Shown here: positions 12,779 to 20,500 of the stretch, one piece after another
How positions within the stretch are numbered: position 1 is the first letter of the stretch
Layout of the letters: each line of letters opens with the position of its first letter
From: a virus
Reading direction: 5' to 3' (one strand)
IMG/VR virus record: IMGVR_UViG_3300029787_000057
Coordinates: 1 to 56,332 of that record
Length of the DNA stretch: 56,332 nt
The notes under the pieces: model-generated
What the model was told of the DNA's origin: nothing
Database searches by the model: none
The model's input: the letters and a program-made list of their open reading frames with translations, nothing else
Position numbers and translations under genes: made by a program

Positions 12779-13577
12779 GTCTCACCGATCAGTAACAACT
12801 CTGATTGATTCCCCACGAGTCAGGATTCTCAGGGAGCAATACGAAGATCAGATAGAGGAAGATGTATCTGAGATGATGTGGTCTGTGCTTGGCACTGCTA
12901 CCCACAACATCTTTGAGAACCACGCAGAGGGTGAATATGTTTCTGAAGAGCGACTCTTCGTAAAGAAAGATGGCTGGATTATATCGGGTGCCATTGATTT
13001 ACAGGACGAGAACGGGCCATCAGATTACAAAGTCACTAGCGTTTGGTCTGTCATCTTTGACAAGAAGGAATGGCACAACCAACTAAACGCATACGCTTGG
13101 TTGATGCGCCACGCAAAAGGTAGACCATCTAAAAGACTACGGATCATAGCGATACTCAGGGATTGGAAGCGCAGGGACGCAGAGACTAAAGACGATTATC
13201 CAGAGTCTCCGATCATGATCGTAGACATCCCCATGTGGACTGAGCAGGAGCAAGATGAATACATGGAGGAGCGCATCAGGATTCATCAGGAAGCAGAGTT
13301 ACGCCAGCTATCTGGAGAGCCTTTGCCCCCATGCAGTGATCATGAGAGATGGAAGAAGGAAGACTCCTATGCAGTTCGCAAGAAGACAAACAAAAGAGCA
13401 CTTAGAGTTTTTAGCTGCATGGATGATGCTAACGATTTTGTTGAGGCGAACAGTTTAGAAAAGGATCATGTTGTAGATCTACGTCAAGGCGTGGCTACTC
13501 GCTGCGATCAGAACTGGTGCCGTGTAGCTGAGTGGTGTGATCAATATCAATCAGAACTTGGAGTAAGCCATGTCTAA
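12702..13577 (+). CDS. PD-(D/E)XK nuclease (recombination exonuclease-like)
   Basis: The 291-aa product carries the RecB/Cas4-like nuclease pattern: GTATHNIFENH (motif I His), SGAIDLQ followed by SDYKVTSVW (the D...xxK core), and the helical motif WHNQLNAYAWLM (Q-x-x-x-Y). In phage recombination modules such an enzyme resects ends for a single-strand annealing protein. The ERF-type gene at 14897 fits that partnership. Closest behaviour (lambda Exo-like versus RecB-like) cannot be settled by eye. Confidence 0.8.
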   Translation: MKLTNKFNLPAPIVAALSENNYTKGESHRSVTTLIDSPRVRILREQYEDQIEEDVSEMMWSVLGTATHNIFENHAEGEYVSEERLFVKKDGWIISGAIDLQDENGPSDYKVTSVWSVIFDKKEWHNQLNAYAWLMRHAKGRPSKRLRIIAILRDWKRRDAETKDDYPESPIMIVDIPMWTEQEQDEYMEERIRIHQEAELRQLSGEPLPPCSDHERWKKEDSYAVRKKTNKRALRVFSCMDDANDFVEANSLEKDHVVDLRQGVATRCDQNWCRVAEWCDQYQSELGVSHV

Positions 13578-14439
13578 TGGACGTTTAGAGTTATTGCCAA
13601 GACAAACCAGTGGGGGATTTGTTTTTCATAACCCACCAACTATTAAGCTTGGCGCAACCACGCGAGAACAGTTAGAGCAAGCTTTAAGTAAAGAATTAGA
13701 TGAGGAGATGAAGAGGTTAGAAAAGATGGCTCTGGCTAATAAATTCAATCCCTCACAAAGTCACAAGGGAGAAACCTCTAACGAATTAGAAAGAAGAGCA
13801 TGGCAACATGAAAATATTTCGTATGACGAACACAGCGGGAGATGGATGGGATGCGGTAACACCGATTTAGACGAGTTCTTTGCACATTGCCATACAGCCC
13901 GTGAACATAGCTGTGATCGCAAGCTAGATGAAATATGCAGCTTGCTTAAAGATATTAAAAAGCGTATGGAACAGCCAGTGGTCTACAAAGATCGCGTGAT
14001 CGTTAAAAGATCGCCATACGAACCGAGGCCAGAATCTTTAGCTAAGTCTAAACGGATCAGTATCGGATCAGTTCTCAGGCCGTGTATTTATTTCTTGTAC
14101 GACGAAGACAAGATCATCTACATCGGACAATCCATCACGCCATACAGCAGAATAGCCGCACACAACAAGGATAAAAACTTTAGCTCTGTCAGGCTTTTTG
14201 CTTGCAGGAAAGACCGTCTGGATTATTGGGAAAGGATTCTCATCAAGAGGTATACGCCGCAACTAAATAAGGCACATAACAACGGTAAGCCAGCCAGAAT
14301 GAAAACCCCCAAGAAACAAAGATATGTTCACGGTGATCGGCAAGCGCAAAGACAAGTAGACCCTTTGAGGTTTGGTTTATCTAATCATGCGTCAATAAGT
14401 TTTCCTGCTCCGTCACCAAATACAGTCAAGGCTTTATAA
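13570..14439 (+). CDS. GIY-YIG nuclease domain protein
   Basis: The 289-aa product has an N-terminal helical region of unknown type (EQLEQALSKELDEEMKRLEK), a middle segment with DRKLDEICSLLKDIKKRMEQ, and a C-terminal GIY-YIG-like domain: CIYFLYDEDKIIYIGQS with TPYSRIAAHN and later ERILIKRYTPQLNKAHN. It may be a free-standing homing-type endonuclease or a repair nuclease. Overlaps the previous gene by eight bases, in step with the operon, which argues for a functional phage gene. Confidence 0.75.
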   Translation: MSNGRLELLPRQTSGGFVFHNPPTIKLGATTREQLEQALSKELDEEMKRLEKMALANKFNPSQSHKGETSNELERRAWQHENISYDEHSGRWMGCGNTDLDEFFAHCHTAREHSCDRKLDEICSLLKDIKKRMEQPVVYKDRVIVKRSPYEPRPESLAKSKRISIGSVLRPCIYFLYDEDKIIYIGQSITPYSRIAAHNKDKNFSSVRLFACRKDRLDYWERILIKRYTPQLNKAHNNGKPARMKTPKKQRYVHGDRQAQRQVDPLRFGLSNHASISFPAPSPNTVKAL

Positions 14440-14440
14440 C

Positions 14441-14614
14441 GTGCATATTGAATTCAGTTTAATTTACGACACAGAAACGGAGGAGGTTTCTATGATGATT
14501 CCTACGGGAGATCTGGAAAATGACAGAGAAAAAATTGTAGCAGCCATATATGGGCTAAGAGATTTCTGTGATTTTTTCTTGGCAGGGACTGGGGATGAAG
14601 ATGCTAAACACTGA
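14441..14614 (+). CDS. Hypothetical small protein, start uncertain (57 or 40 aa)
   Basis: The GTG at 14441 opens a frame VHIEFSLIYDTETEEVSMM whose strand pattern looks genuine. However, a strong GGAGGAGG lies just before an in-frame ATG at 14492, which would give a 40-aa product ending FCDFFLAGTGDEDAKH. It ends inside the start of the next gene. Confidence 0.5.
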   Translation: MHIEFSLIYDTETEEVSMMIPTGDLENDREKIVAAIYGLRDFCDFFLAGTGDEDAKH

Positions 14615-14888
14615 TAAGAAGTTATATGAAAAGATGGTAGCGATTTGGTCTATAACAAAGATACCTATGCTTAACGGCGAGATCGTATCAGGAGAAGTCA
14701 GGTTCTCTTGGGCCAAAGGCCCGATAGTTAACCTAACTATGGAGCTATTCGAGAAGCTTGAGCCTATTGAAATAGTGCAACATTTGGAAAAAAAGATGGA
14801 TGAAAAATATGGAATCAATGGAAAGCGTTTCCGATCTGATTTCAGTGGGTACTTTACGCACCCATTCTCCTCTCAACGAACTAACTGA
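14601..14888 (+). CDS. Hypothetical protein (95 aa)
   Basis: Start taken at ATG 14601 (MLNTDKKLYEKMVAIWS), with GGGGATGAAG upstream; in-frame ATGs at 14568 and 14595 are alternatives. Mixed strand/helix content (GEVRFSWAKGPIVNLTMELF, EIVQHLEKKMDEKYG). It precedes the annealing protein gene; function unknown. Confidence 0.55.
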   Translation: MLNTDKKLYEKMVAIWSITKIPMLNGEIVSGEVRFSWAKGPIVNLTMELFEKLEPIEIVQHLEKKMDEKYGINGKRFRSDFSGYFTHPFSSQRTN

Positions 14889-14896
14889 GGAAACTT

Positions 14897-15646
14897 ATGG
14901 ATACAACAAAACTAATTGAAAATCTGATCGCAGCGCAGAAGGAGATCGAGAACGCCAACAGAACGGCGGTCAATGATTTCTTCAAGAGCAGAACAAAGAA
15001 GGATGGAAGCCCATACGCCACGCTAGAGGATGTCATAGAGGCTGTGAAGGATAAACTGCTAAAGCATGGCATATTGTACCAGCAGATCTCTGAGTCAGTA
15101 GATGGCGGCGTGTGCATTGAGACAGTCTTCTACGGACACGGAGCAGAACTTTCTACAGGCAAAATGTTTGTGCCAGCCGATAAACAAACCCCTCAAGGAT
15201 ACGGCAGTGCGTTGACATATGCTCGTCGTTACTCACTCAGTCTGGCTTGTGGTATCGGAGCAGATGATGACGATGGCAACAAGGCGACTCAGGCTGTTAA
15301 AGAGAATCCAGAAAGCGTTGCTAAAGACAAGGCACCGAAGGCTCCTGCTAAGAAAAAGTCTAGTGAAGACACTGGACTCACGTTGGCATCAGATAGCAGT
15401 AAGCCACAAGTAGTGGAAGCTGGAGACTACTGGTTGCCAAGGAATGAGGGAGATGCAAAGAAATTTGTAGAGAAGTGCAAAGAGATTATGTCTATGCACG
15501 ATGACATGGACAAGTGGTCTGGATATTACAGAGCTAACGCTGGGAGGATTGATGTATTGAAGGACAACTATCCAGATTTATACGAGGAGATTGGAGCAGC
15601 TTTCACTGCACAGAAGATGAAAATACAAGGAGAAGAAAATGCCTAA
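14897..15646 (+). CDS. erf: ERF-type single-strand annealing protein
   Basis: The 249-aa product has the ERF-family pattern: LIAAQKEIENANRTAVNDFF, SPYATLEDVIEAVKDKL, then the signature QGYGSALTYARRYSLSLACG followed by DDDDGN. A flexible, Lys/Ala-rich linker (AKDKAPKAPAKKKSSEDTG) leads to a C-terminal helical domain. ERF proteins anneal complementary single strands during phage recombination and circularisation. It sits between the exonuclease-like and SSB-like genes, a standard module. Confidence 0.85.
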   Translation: MDTTKLIENLIAAQKEIENANRTAVNDFFKSRTKKDGSPYATLEDVIEAVKDKLLKHGILYQQISESVDGGVCIETVFYGHGAELSTGKMFVPADKQTPQGYGSALTYARRYSLSLACGIGADDDDGNKATQAVKENPESVAKDKAPKAPAKKKSSEDTGLTLASDSSKPQVVEAGDYWLPRNEGDAKKFVEKCKEIMSMHDDMDKWSGYYRANAGRIDVLKDNYPDLYEEIGAAFTAQKMKIQGEENA

Positions 15647-15956
15647 TTATGATTTAAAAAAAGAGTCAAAGGGAAACCTATGGCCTAACAATGATCGGTC
15701 AGGAAAGATGCCCCACTACAGGGGCCATGTGACTGTGACTAAGGAACAGGCAAGGCACATCATGTCTCACATGAAGAATGGGGCAGACGAGGTGAAGATC
15801 ACCATAGCTGCTTGGGATAACACGGGCGATGATGGCAGTAGCTGGATGGGACTTAAAACAGAAACCCTGCCACCAGAAAATAGTGATGCGCCACCGCCTC
15901 CACCTCCTCCACCACCGCCACCTCAAGATGACTTTGAGGATGACATTCCGTTCTGA
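15639..15956 (+). CDS. SSB-like protein with polyproline linker
   Basis: The 105-aa product has a small strand-rich N-terminal domain (YRGHVTVTKEQARHIMSHM, EVKITIAAWDNTGDDGSSWM), a run of about 11 prolines and an acidic tip DDFEDDIPF. The tip is nearly identical to the C-terminal tail with which bacterial SSB recruits partner proteins. I infer an analogue of SSB acting with the ERF protein. The N-terminal domain is too short for a classical SSB OB fold. Overlaps erf by eight bases. Confidence 0.65.
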   Translation: MPNYDLKKESKGNLWPNNDRSGKMPHYRGHVTVTKEQARHIMSHMKNGADEVKITIAAWDNTGDDGSSWMGLKTETLPPENSDAPPPPPPPPPPPQDDFEDDIPF

Positions 15957-16381
15957 TGGAGATCAGATTAGATTTTGATAAAAGCAGTGGATGTCAGATC
16001 GTTAACATCCTCTGCTTGAGTCATCCATCAAGAGCGGGAGAGCTAGAGCATCTTATGAAAGATGAGACTGGCGTGACGGTCAAGATAAGCAAAAGAAAGA
16101 AAGACCGATCAAGATCTCAAGAGAACTACTACCGTAAATGGAGCAGGGAGTTTGGAAAGTTCTGTGGACTGGCACCAGATGAAATACATGACGAGCTTTT
16201 GTGTATGACGTTTGGCAGTGACGAGTTCGTAACTAAATTTGGAACGACAAGAAGAAGGCCACACCAGAGAAGCTCAGACTGTACAACATCAACGTATGCT
16301 GATTTGATTGATACTCTTATTAGAATCAGCGCAGAGATGGGCTTTAAGGTGCCACCACCACATGAACAAGATAACTATTGA
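15956..16381 (+). CDS. ninB: NinB-like recombination protein
   Basis: The 141-aa product has the NinB/Orf-family pattern: KKDRSRSQENYYRKWSREFG, APDEIHDELLCMTFG and the C-terminal YADLIDTLIRISAEMGFKVP. NinB proteins bind single-stranded DNA and help load annealing or recombination proteins. The start shares bases with the SSB-like stop (TGATGG). Confidence 0.75.
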   Translation: MEIRLDFDKSSGCQIVNILCLSHPSRAGELEHLMKDETGVTVKISKRKKDRSRSQENYYRKWSREFGKFCGLAPDEIHDELLCMTFGSDEFVTKFGTTRRRPHQRSSDCTTSTYADLIDTLIRISAEMGFKVPPPHEQDNY

Positions 16382-16502
16382 ATTAGATCTGGATAATCCA
16401 GAGATCACTAATTTAGCTTTGAGTGCCATTGAAACTCTGAAGTTGATCATACAACTCGCAGAGAAGGCCAGAGAAGATGAAGAAGAAGATATTCAAGTCT
16501 AA
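16362..16502 (+). CDS. Hypothetical small acidic protein (46 aa)
   Basis: ATG 16362 lies within the end of the NinB-like gene. The product MNKITIELDLDNPEITNLAL continues as a helix and ends acidic (AREDEEEDIQV). It overlaps the next gene too, so translation is probably coupled. Function unknown. Confidence 0.5.
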   Translation: MNKITIELDLDNPEITNLALSAIETLKLIIQLAEKAREDEEEDIQV

Positions 16503-16791
16503 GAAGCACTTACAAGAAGTATCTGAAATGTATTGTTGTATAACAGACTTCTCTTGTGGGGGTGACGTTCAGGCACACCACTTGCTCAAACCTTGGACTG
16601 GAGGTAGGGGTATGGGCATGAGAGCCTCTGACGAGAACGTGATACCGCTATGCCAGCATCATCACGCTGTACTTCATGATCAGGTAGGCAATGAGTTTAA
16701 GTTCTTTGTTAAGTATGGAAGGAAAGAAACATTCGGTCAGGAACTTGCGAGGGATTTGTATGAGCAGTTTGAAAGCAGGAATGGATCGTAA
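16477..16791 (+). CDS. HNH-type protein (DUF968-like)
   Basis: The 104-aa product has a zinc/HNH pattern: YCCITDFSCGGDVQAHHLLK, GRGMGMRASDENVIPLCQHH then HAVLHDQVGNEFKFF. The HH ... PLC..HH...H order matches the small phage Ref/DUF968-like nucleases that cut DNA during recombination. Located at the end of the recombination block. Confidence 0.7.
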   Translation: MKKKIFKSKKHLQEVSEMYCCITDFSCGGDVQAHHLLKPWTGGRGMGMRASDENVIPLCQHHHAVLHDQVGNEFKFFVKYGRKETFGQELARDLYEQFESRNGS

Positions 16792-17320
16792 AGAGCATTA
16801 CGAAATGCGGATCGGCGGGTCTTCTCTATCGGAAAAGATGATCGCCACTTGGATGCTACTCAACAACAAAGAGAACTGTGTGAAGGTATTTAACAAAACC
16901 ATAACGCCAGACTTTGAATCTCGTATGGATCATGTTGATTCAGGTGACTTGCTTGTCAACGGAAGGAAGATAGAGATCAAGCACTCATCCAGATCGTTTC
17001 AGTATGGACACTGGCCTTTTGATAAGTTCTTCATTTGCAACAAGAATAGTTTTGATCGGGCATATCCAGAGCCATCGTTTTACTTTGTGATAAACAAAGA
17101 GATGACTGTGGCAGCGGTAGTTAACGTATCAACCACCAGAGATCGCTGGACAGTGGAAAAGGTAAGCGATAGAGATAGGCCGGGAGGAGACAACTATCTA
17201 GCATATTGTCTCCCATTAGACGATATTATTTGGCAGAATATTGGGAATGATACGCTATTCCCAAAGTATCAGATTACGTTCTCAGAAAGCATGGAGATAG
17301 TTTCATGTGGAACGGTTTAG
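16781..17320 (+). CDS. PD-(D/E)XK-like endonuclease candidate (179 aa)
   Basis: Start at ATG 16781 (MDRKEHYEMRIGGSSLSEKM). DSGDLLVNGRKIEIKHSSRS matches the D-x(n)-E-x-K core of restriction-like nucleases, followed by FQYGHWPFDKFFICNKN. Overlaps the HNH gene by 11 bases. Last gene before a strong terminator hairpin. The substrate is unknown; DNA degradation or a recombination nuclease are both possible. Confidence 0.6.
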   Translation: MDRKEHYEMRIGGSSLSEKMIATWMLLNNKENCVKVFNKTITPDFESRMDHVDSGDLLVNGRKIEIKHSSRSFQYGHWPFDKFFICNKNSFDRAYPEPSFYFVINKEMTVAAVVNVSTTRDRWTVEKVSDRDRPGGDNYLAYCLPLDDIIWQNIGNDTLFPKYQITFSESMEIVSCGTV

Positions 17321-17354
17321 ACCAAGGGGATTTCATCACCCCCTTCCAGCACGT

Positions 17355-17394
17355 TCCCCGTCCGTGTGGTCTAGCAGACGGGGGCTATTTTATG
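17355..17394 (+). terminator. Terminator of the plus-strand recombination block
   Basis: CCCCGTC (17356-17362) and GACGGGG (17377-17383) form a 7-bp GC-rich stem with a 14-nt loop, followed by CTATTTTATG. It lies 35 bases after the last plus-strand stop codon. Confidence 0.65.
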
Positions 17395-17521
17395 TAGGAT
17401 TTTGAATAGGTCAGGGGAGCACATTACTCCGCTTCCTTAGAACTACTCCCCCAGTAGTAGGGCCGAAACTGGGAAGAATTTAGGTCAGGCGTTCCCCTTA
17501 CAAGAACGTGACACATCTGAA
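17395..17521. other. Convergent intergenic spacer with repeated motif
   Basis: No ORF. AGGTCAGGGG (17408-17417) and AGGTCAGGC (17482-17490) repeat a motif also found at 9304. Each is followed by a short inverted repeat (GGAG...CTCC; CGTTC...GAACG). ACTACT/AGTAGT with a C5 loop forms another hairpin near 17445. Confidence 0.35.
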
Positions 17522-17548
17522 GCCGCCCAGATCTGGCCTAGAGGCGGC
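17522..17548 (-). terminator. Possible terminator of the late block
   Basis: GCCGCC/GGCGGC (17522-17527/17543-17548) is a 6-bp GC stem just past the last late-gene stop codon on the minus strand. The following T-run is poor, so it may need a factor or act only partly. Confidence 0.45.
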
Positions 17549-17551
17549 ATT

Positions 17552-20500
17552 CTACTTATCTTGTCCTACGATGTAACTGAATCTTTTATTGAAGCGATCA
17601 TAAGCTTGCTTCTTTAACTGCAATAATTTTTCTTCTTCATCCATATATCTCTTAGCGTTATCAGGGCTTTTCGCTGACAAAGATCTTAATTGTGTAAGCC
17701 TCTCGTTTATCGCTCTAATACGTTTGTCGGTTGCTTTCATAGCAGATTCCATCGAGAGATATGGCTGATTCTCTTTGATGTAAGCCGTTCGTTCTGCACC
17801 TCTTAACACGTTTCTAGTTTGATTTGCTTTTCGTTTTATATCAGCGGATCGCTCGTAAAAGTCCTGCTGGCTAGTCCTGTGATCTACTTCACCAAGCACC
17901 CTTCTAAGAAACGGTATTTGATTTACTGATATGTTTTCATCATTAGCAAACTTATCAAAAGCCGTCTTTGTTCTAAGGGCAGTGGCACCCATACCACCCA
18001 ATGAGAAGTTAAACAGATGCTGTAGCTTGTCAGGAGATATATCCATCAAGCCTCCGGCTCCCGGCTCACTCTCGTTGCCGCCTCCTAATCCATTTATAAA
18101 CTTAGCTAGGTTCTTGAAGTATTCGTTTGTGGAAGCTTTTGATAACTGTGATTCAGGTAGATCTGTGCCAAAAGGGAAGTTCTCTGTATAAACAGGTGAG
18201 CCGAAAAAGTTTTCGTTTACCGCTATCTCAACAAAAGGATCCAGAGCTGTCGGGCTACCCGTCTTTAATAGCTGTGTAGAGAAGTCTTGAGATGATGCAA
18301 AACCAATCGGGTTGAAAGACCCCATTAATGTTTTAGTTACCATCGTTGCTGCTTTCTCTGGAGATTTTAATCCAGACAACGACTCAAAAATGTTTTGTCC
18401 CATCACATGAAATGCGTTGTAGCCGTATGGCAAAGGTATTTTGAAGTAATCCTTACCATTAGGTTGCATGATTATGATATTCCTTTCCTTCTCAAACTCA
18501 GGAATATTCATGTAAAAGGACTTGCCGTTTTCGTCTTCGTCACTCATTGCTTCTGCTAATGCAGCAGCCAAAGCACCGGCACCTACCATAGACCCAACTA
18601 TTTTCTGCTTGAGTCTTGAAGCCCGTGGATCAAATACATTTAACCCTCTCGCAAAGTTTAATGTGCCTTGAACAGAAGCATTGAAGAATAGATACAGGCT
18701 GTTTAGTGTAGGGCCGAGATCACCAGATCTATTAAAGTTTACAGTTAGGTTCTTAGCTAGTGTGGCGGCTTTGGCAATAGCCTCATCACGAGGTATGCCT
18801 TTCTCTATGAACTGATCTCTTGCTGCTTTGAAAGAAGCAAAACGAACACCATTCTCTACAGCCGAATTTCCGTCTTCAACATAATCTAAAATTGTATCTT
18901 TAGCCTGAACAACATTACCTTTGAATGTTCCTTTACTCATCTCCATTAAGCTTTCTATGGTCTTCAGTTCCTCTTGTGGAGGTCTGCTATGAAACCAATC
19001 TGCTTTTGCACCGGCACTTATGTATTCTTTGTAATCTTGTTGCTCTTGTTCTGTTTGATTGGCACTGTTTCTAAAGCCTTTGTAAAAAGCTTTGATACTT
19101 GGGAACGTATCTTTGACTACCTGTTTGACTATCTTGGTATCTTCAGCTTTACCCGCTGGCATAGATTGCTCACCAAGTATGTTATAAACCGCTGTCTGTA
19201 TGTCCCTAGCAAAGTTACCCACAACGAACTCAGGGTTAAAAGATGTGTTTACCATCGAGAAGAATCTGTTAACCGTACCCAATGTTTGTATTATCTTGCT
19301 GGTGTTATCGGCATCTAAATTCAACAAAGCCTTTTTCAGATCAGGATCTTTGATTTCTATGAAAGCTTGCTCTCCGTTTATCTTTACACCAAAAAGATCT
19401 GGATTTGTTCTACCAACTTCTTTTGCGCTTTTTGCGGTTAGCTTTGTTCTTCTTACATAATTCTTTCTTTCTTCTTTAGATGTGCCTTCAGGTATGTTTG
19501 CTACCTTTTGACCAGTTGGTATATAGGTATAAGAACTTTCAACTATGCGATCAAACTTAGGATTTTTAGCATCAACAACTTCCCAAACATCTGTGTTGGG
19601 ATTTTCTTTTGCTAAGTCGTACAGCCTCTGACCTATGTTGACATTCTTAGCTGCTCTAGCTATTTGTCTATTTCTGTCTGCTATTAGTGTCGCCAGTGGA
19701 GATTCTGCCGCAGACTTTCTTCCCAAAGCTCTCTTTCCTTCTGCACCTTTGGTGCCAAGGTTGCCACTTGTCCCGGCAGTTGCAGAGTACAACTCAGCAA
19801 AGTCATCCTCGACTGCCTTGCCTTTCAGCGGGACGTAATACTTAAATAGACCAGACAACATATCGTGATCTTCTTGCGAGTGCAGCCCAGACTCTAATTG
19901 TAGATCCAGTGTGCCTTGTATGATCGCATCTGTTTTTTTAGCAATCTTTTCTAATTCTTTTGCTCTCTTGTTACCGCCAGTCCACTCGCCTTTACTATCA
20001 TTCCAGTCGAGATTGAACTCTTCTTTCATTCTTTTTTTGACATAATCATTTGTCAAACGCACTTCTTGATCACCAACCAATATTGAACCAGCACCACCAT
20101 CAGCAAAGTTTTTTGGATCAACTTCAGAAATCCTTTTATTTCTCTCTACTGCATGACGCAAGGCTAGATAGTCATCAAACTCTTTTCTTGCCTCTTGTGT
20201 GCTTTTTTCAGTATTGATCGCAACCAGATCTTCAACAATCGGATCAATCTCTTCTCTTTGAAACACCCTTGAGGTTTCTCCAACCTTACCGGCTATAGAC
20301 TCCTCACCAAGATAAGCTGACTTGAGTGCCGGTATAGGAGGCATACCAAGTTTTTCTCTGCCAGCATTTATTGCTTCCTCTATCTTTTTTAATCCGATCA
20401 GCTTGTCAGCAAACTGAAAGATAAACCTGTCACCCCTAGTAGTAGTAGGTGTTTCAAAGGATGCAAACTCATCTGGAGGTAAGTTTCTTTCTGCTCGATC

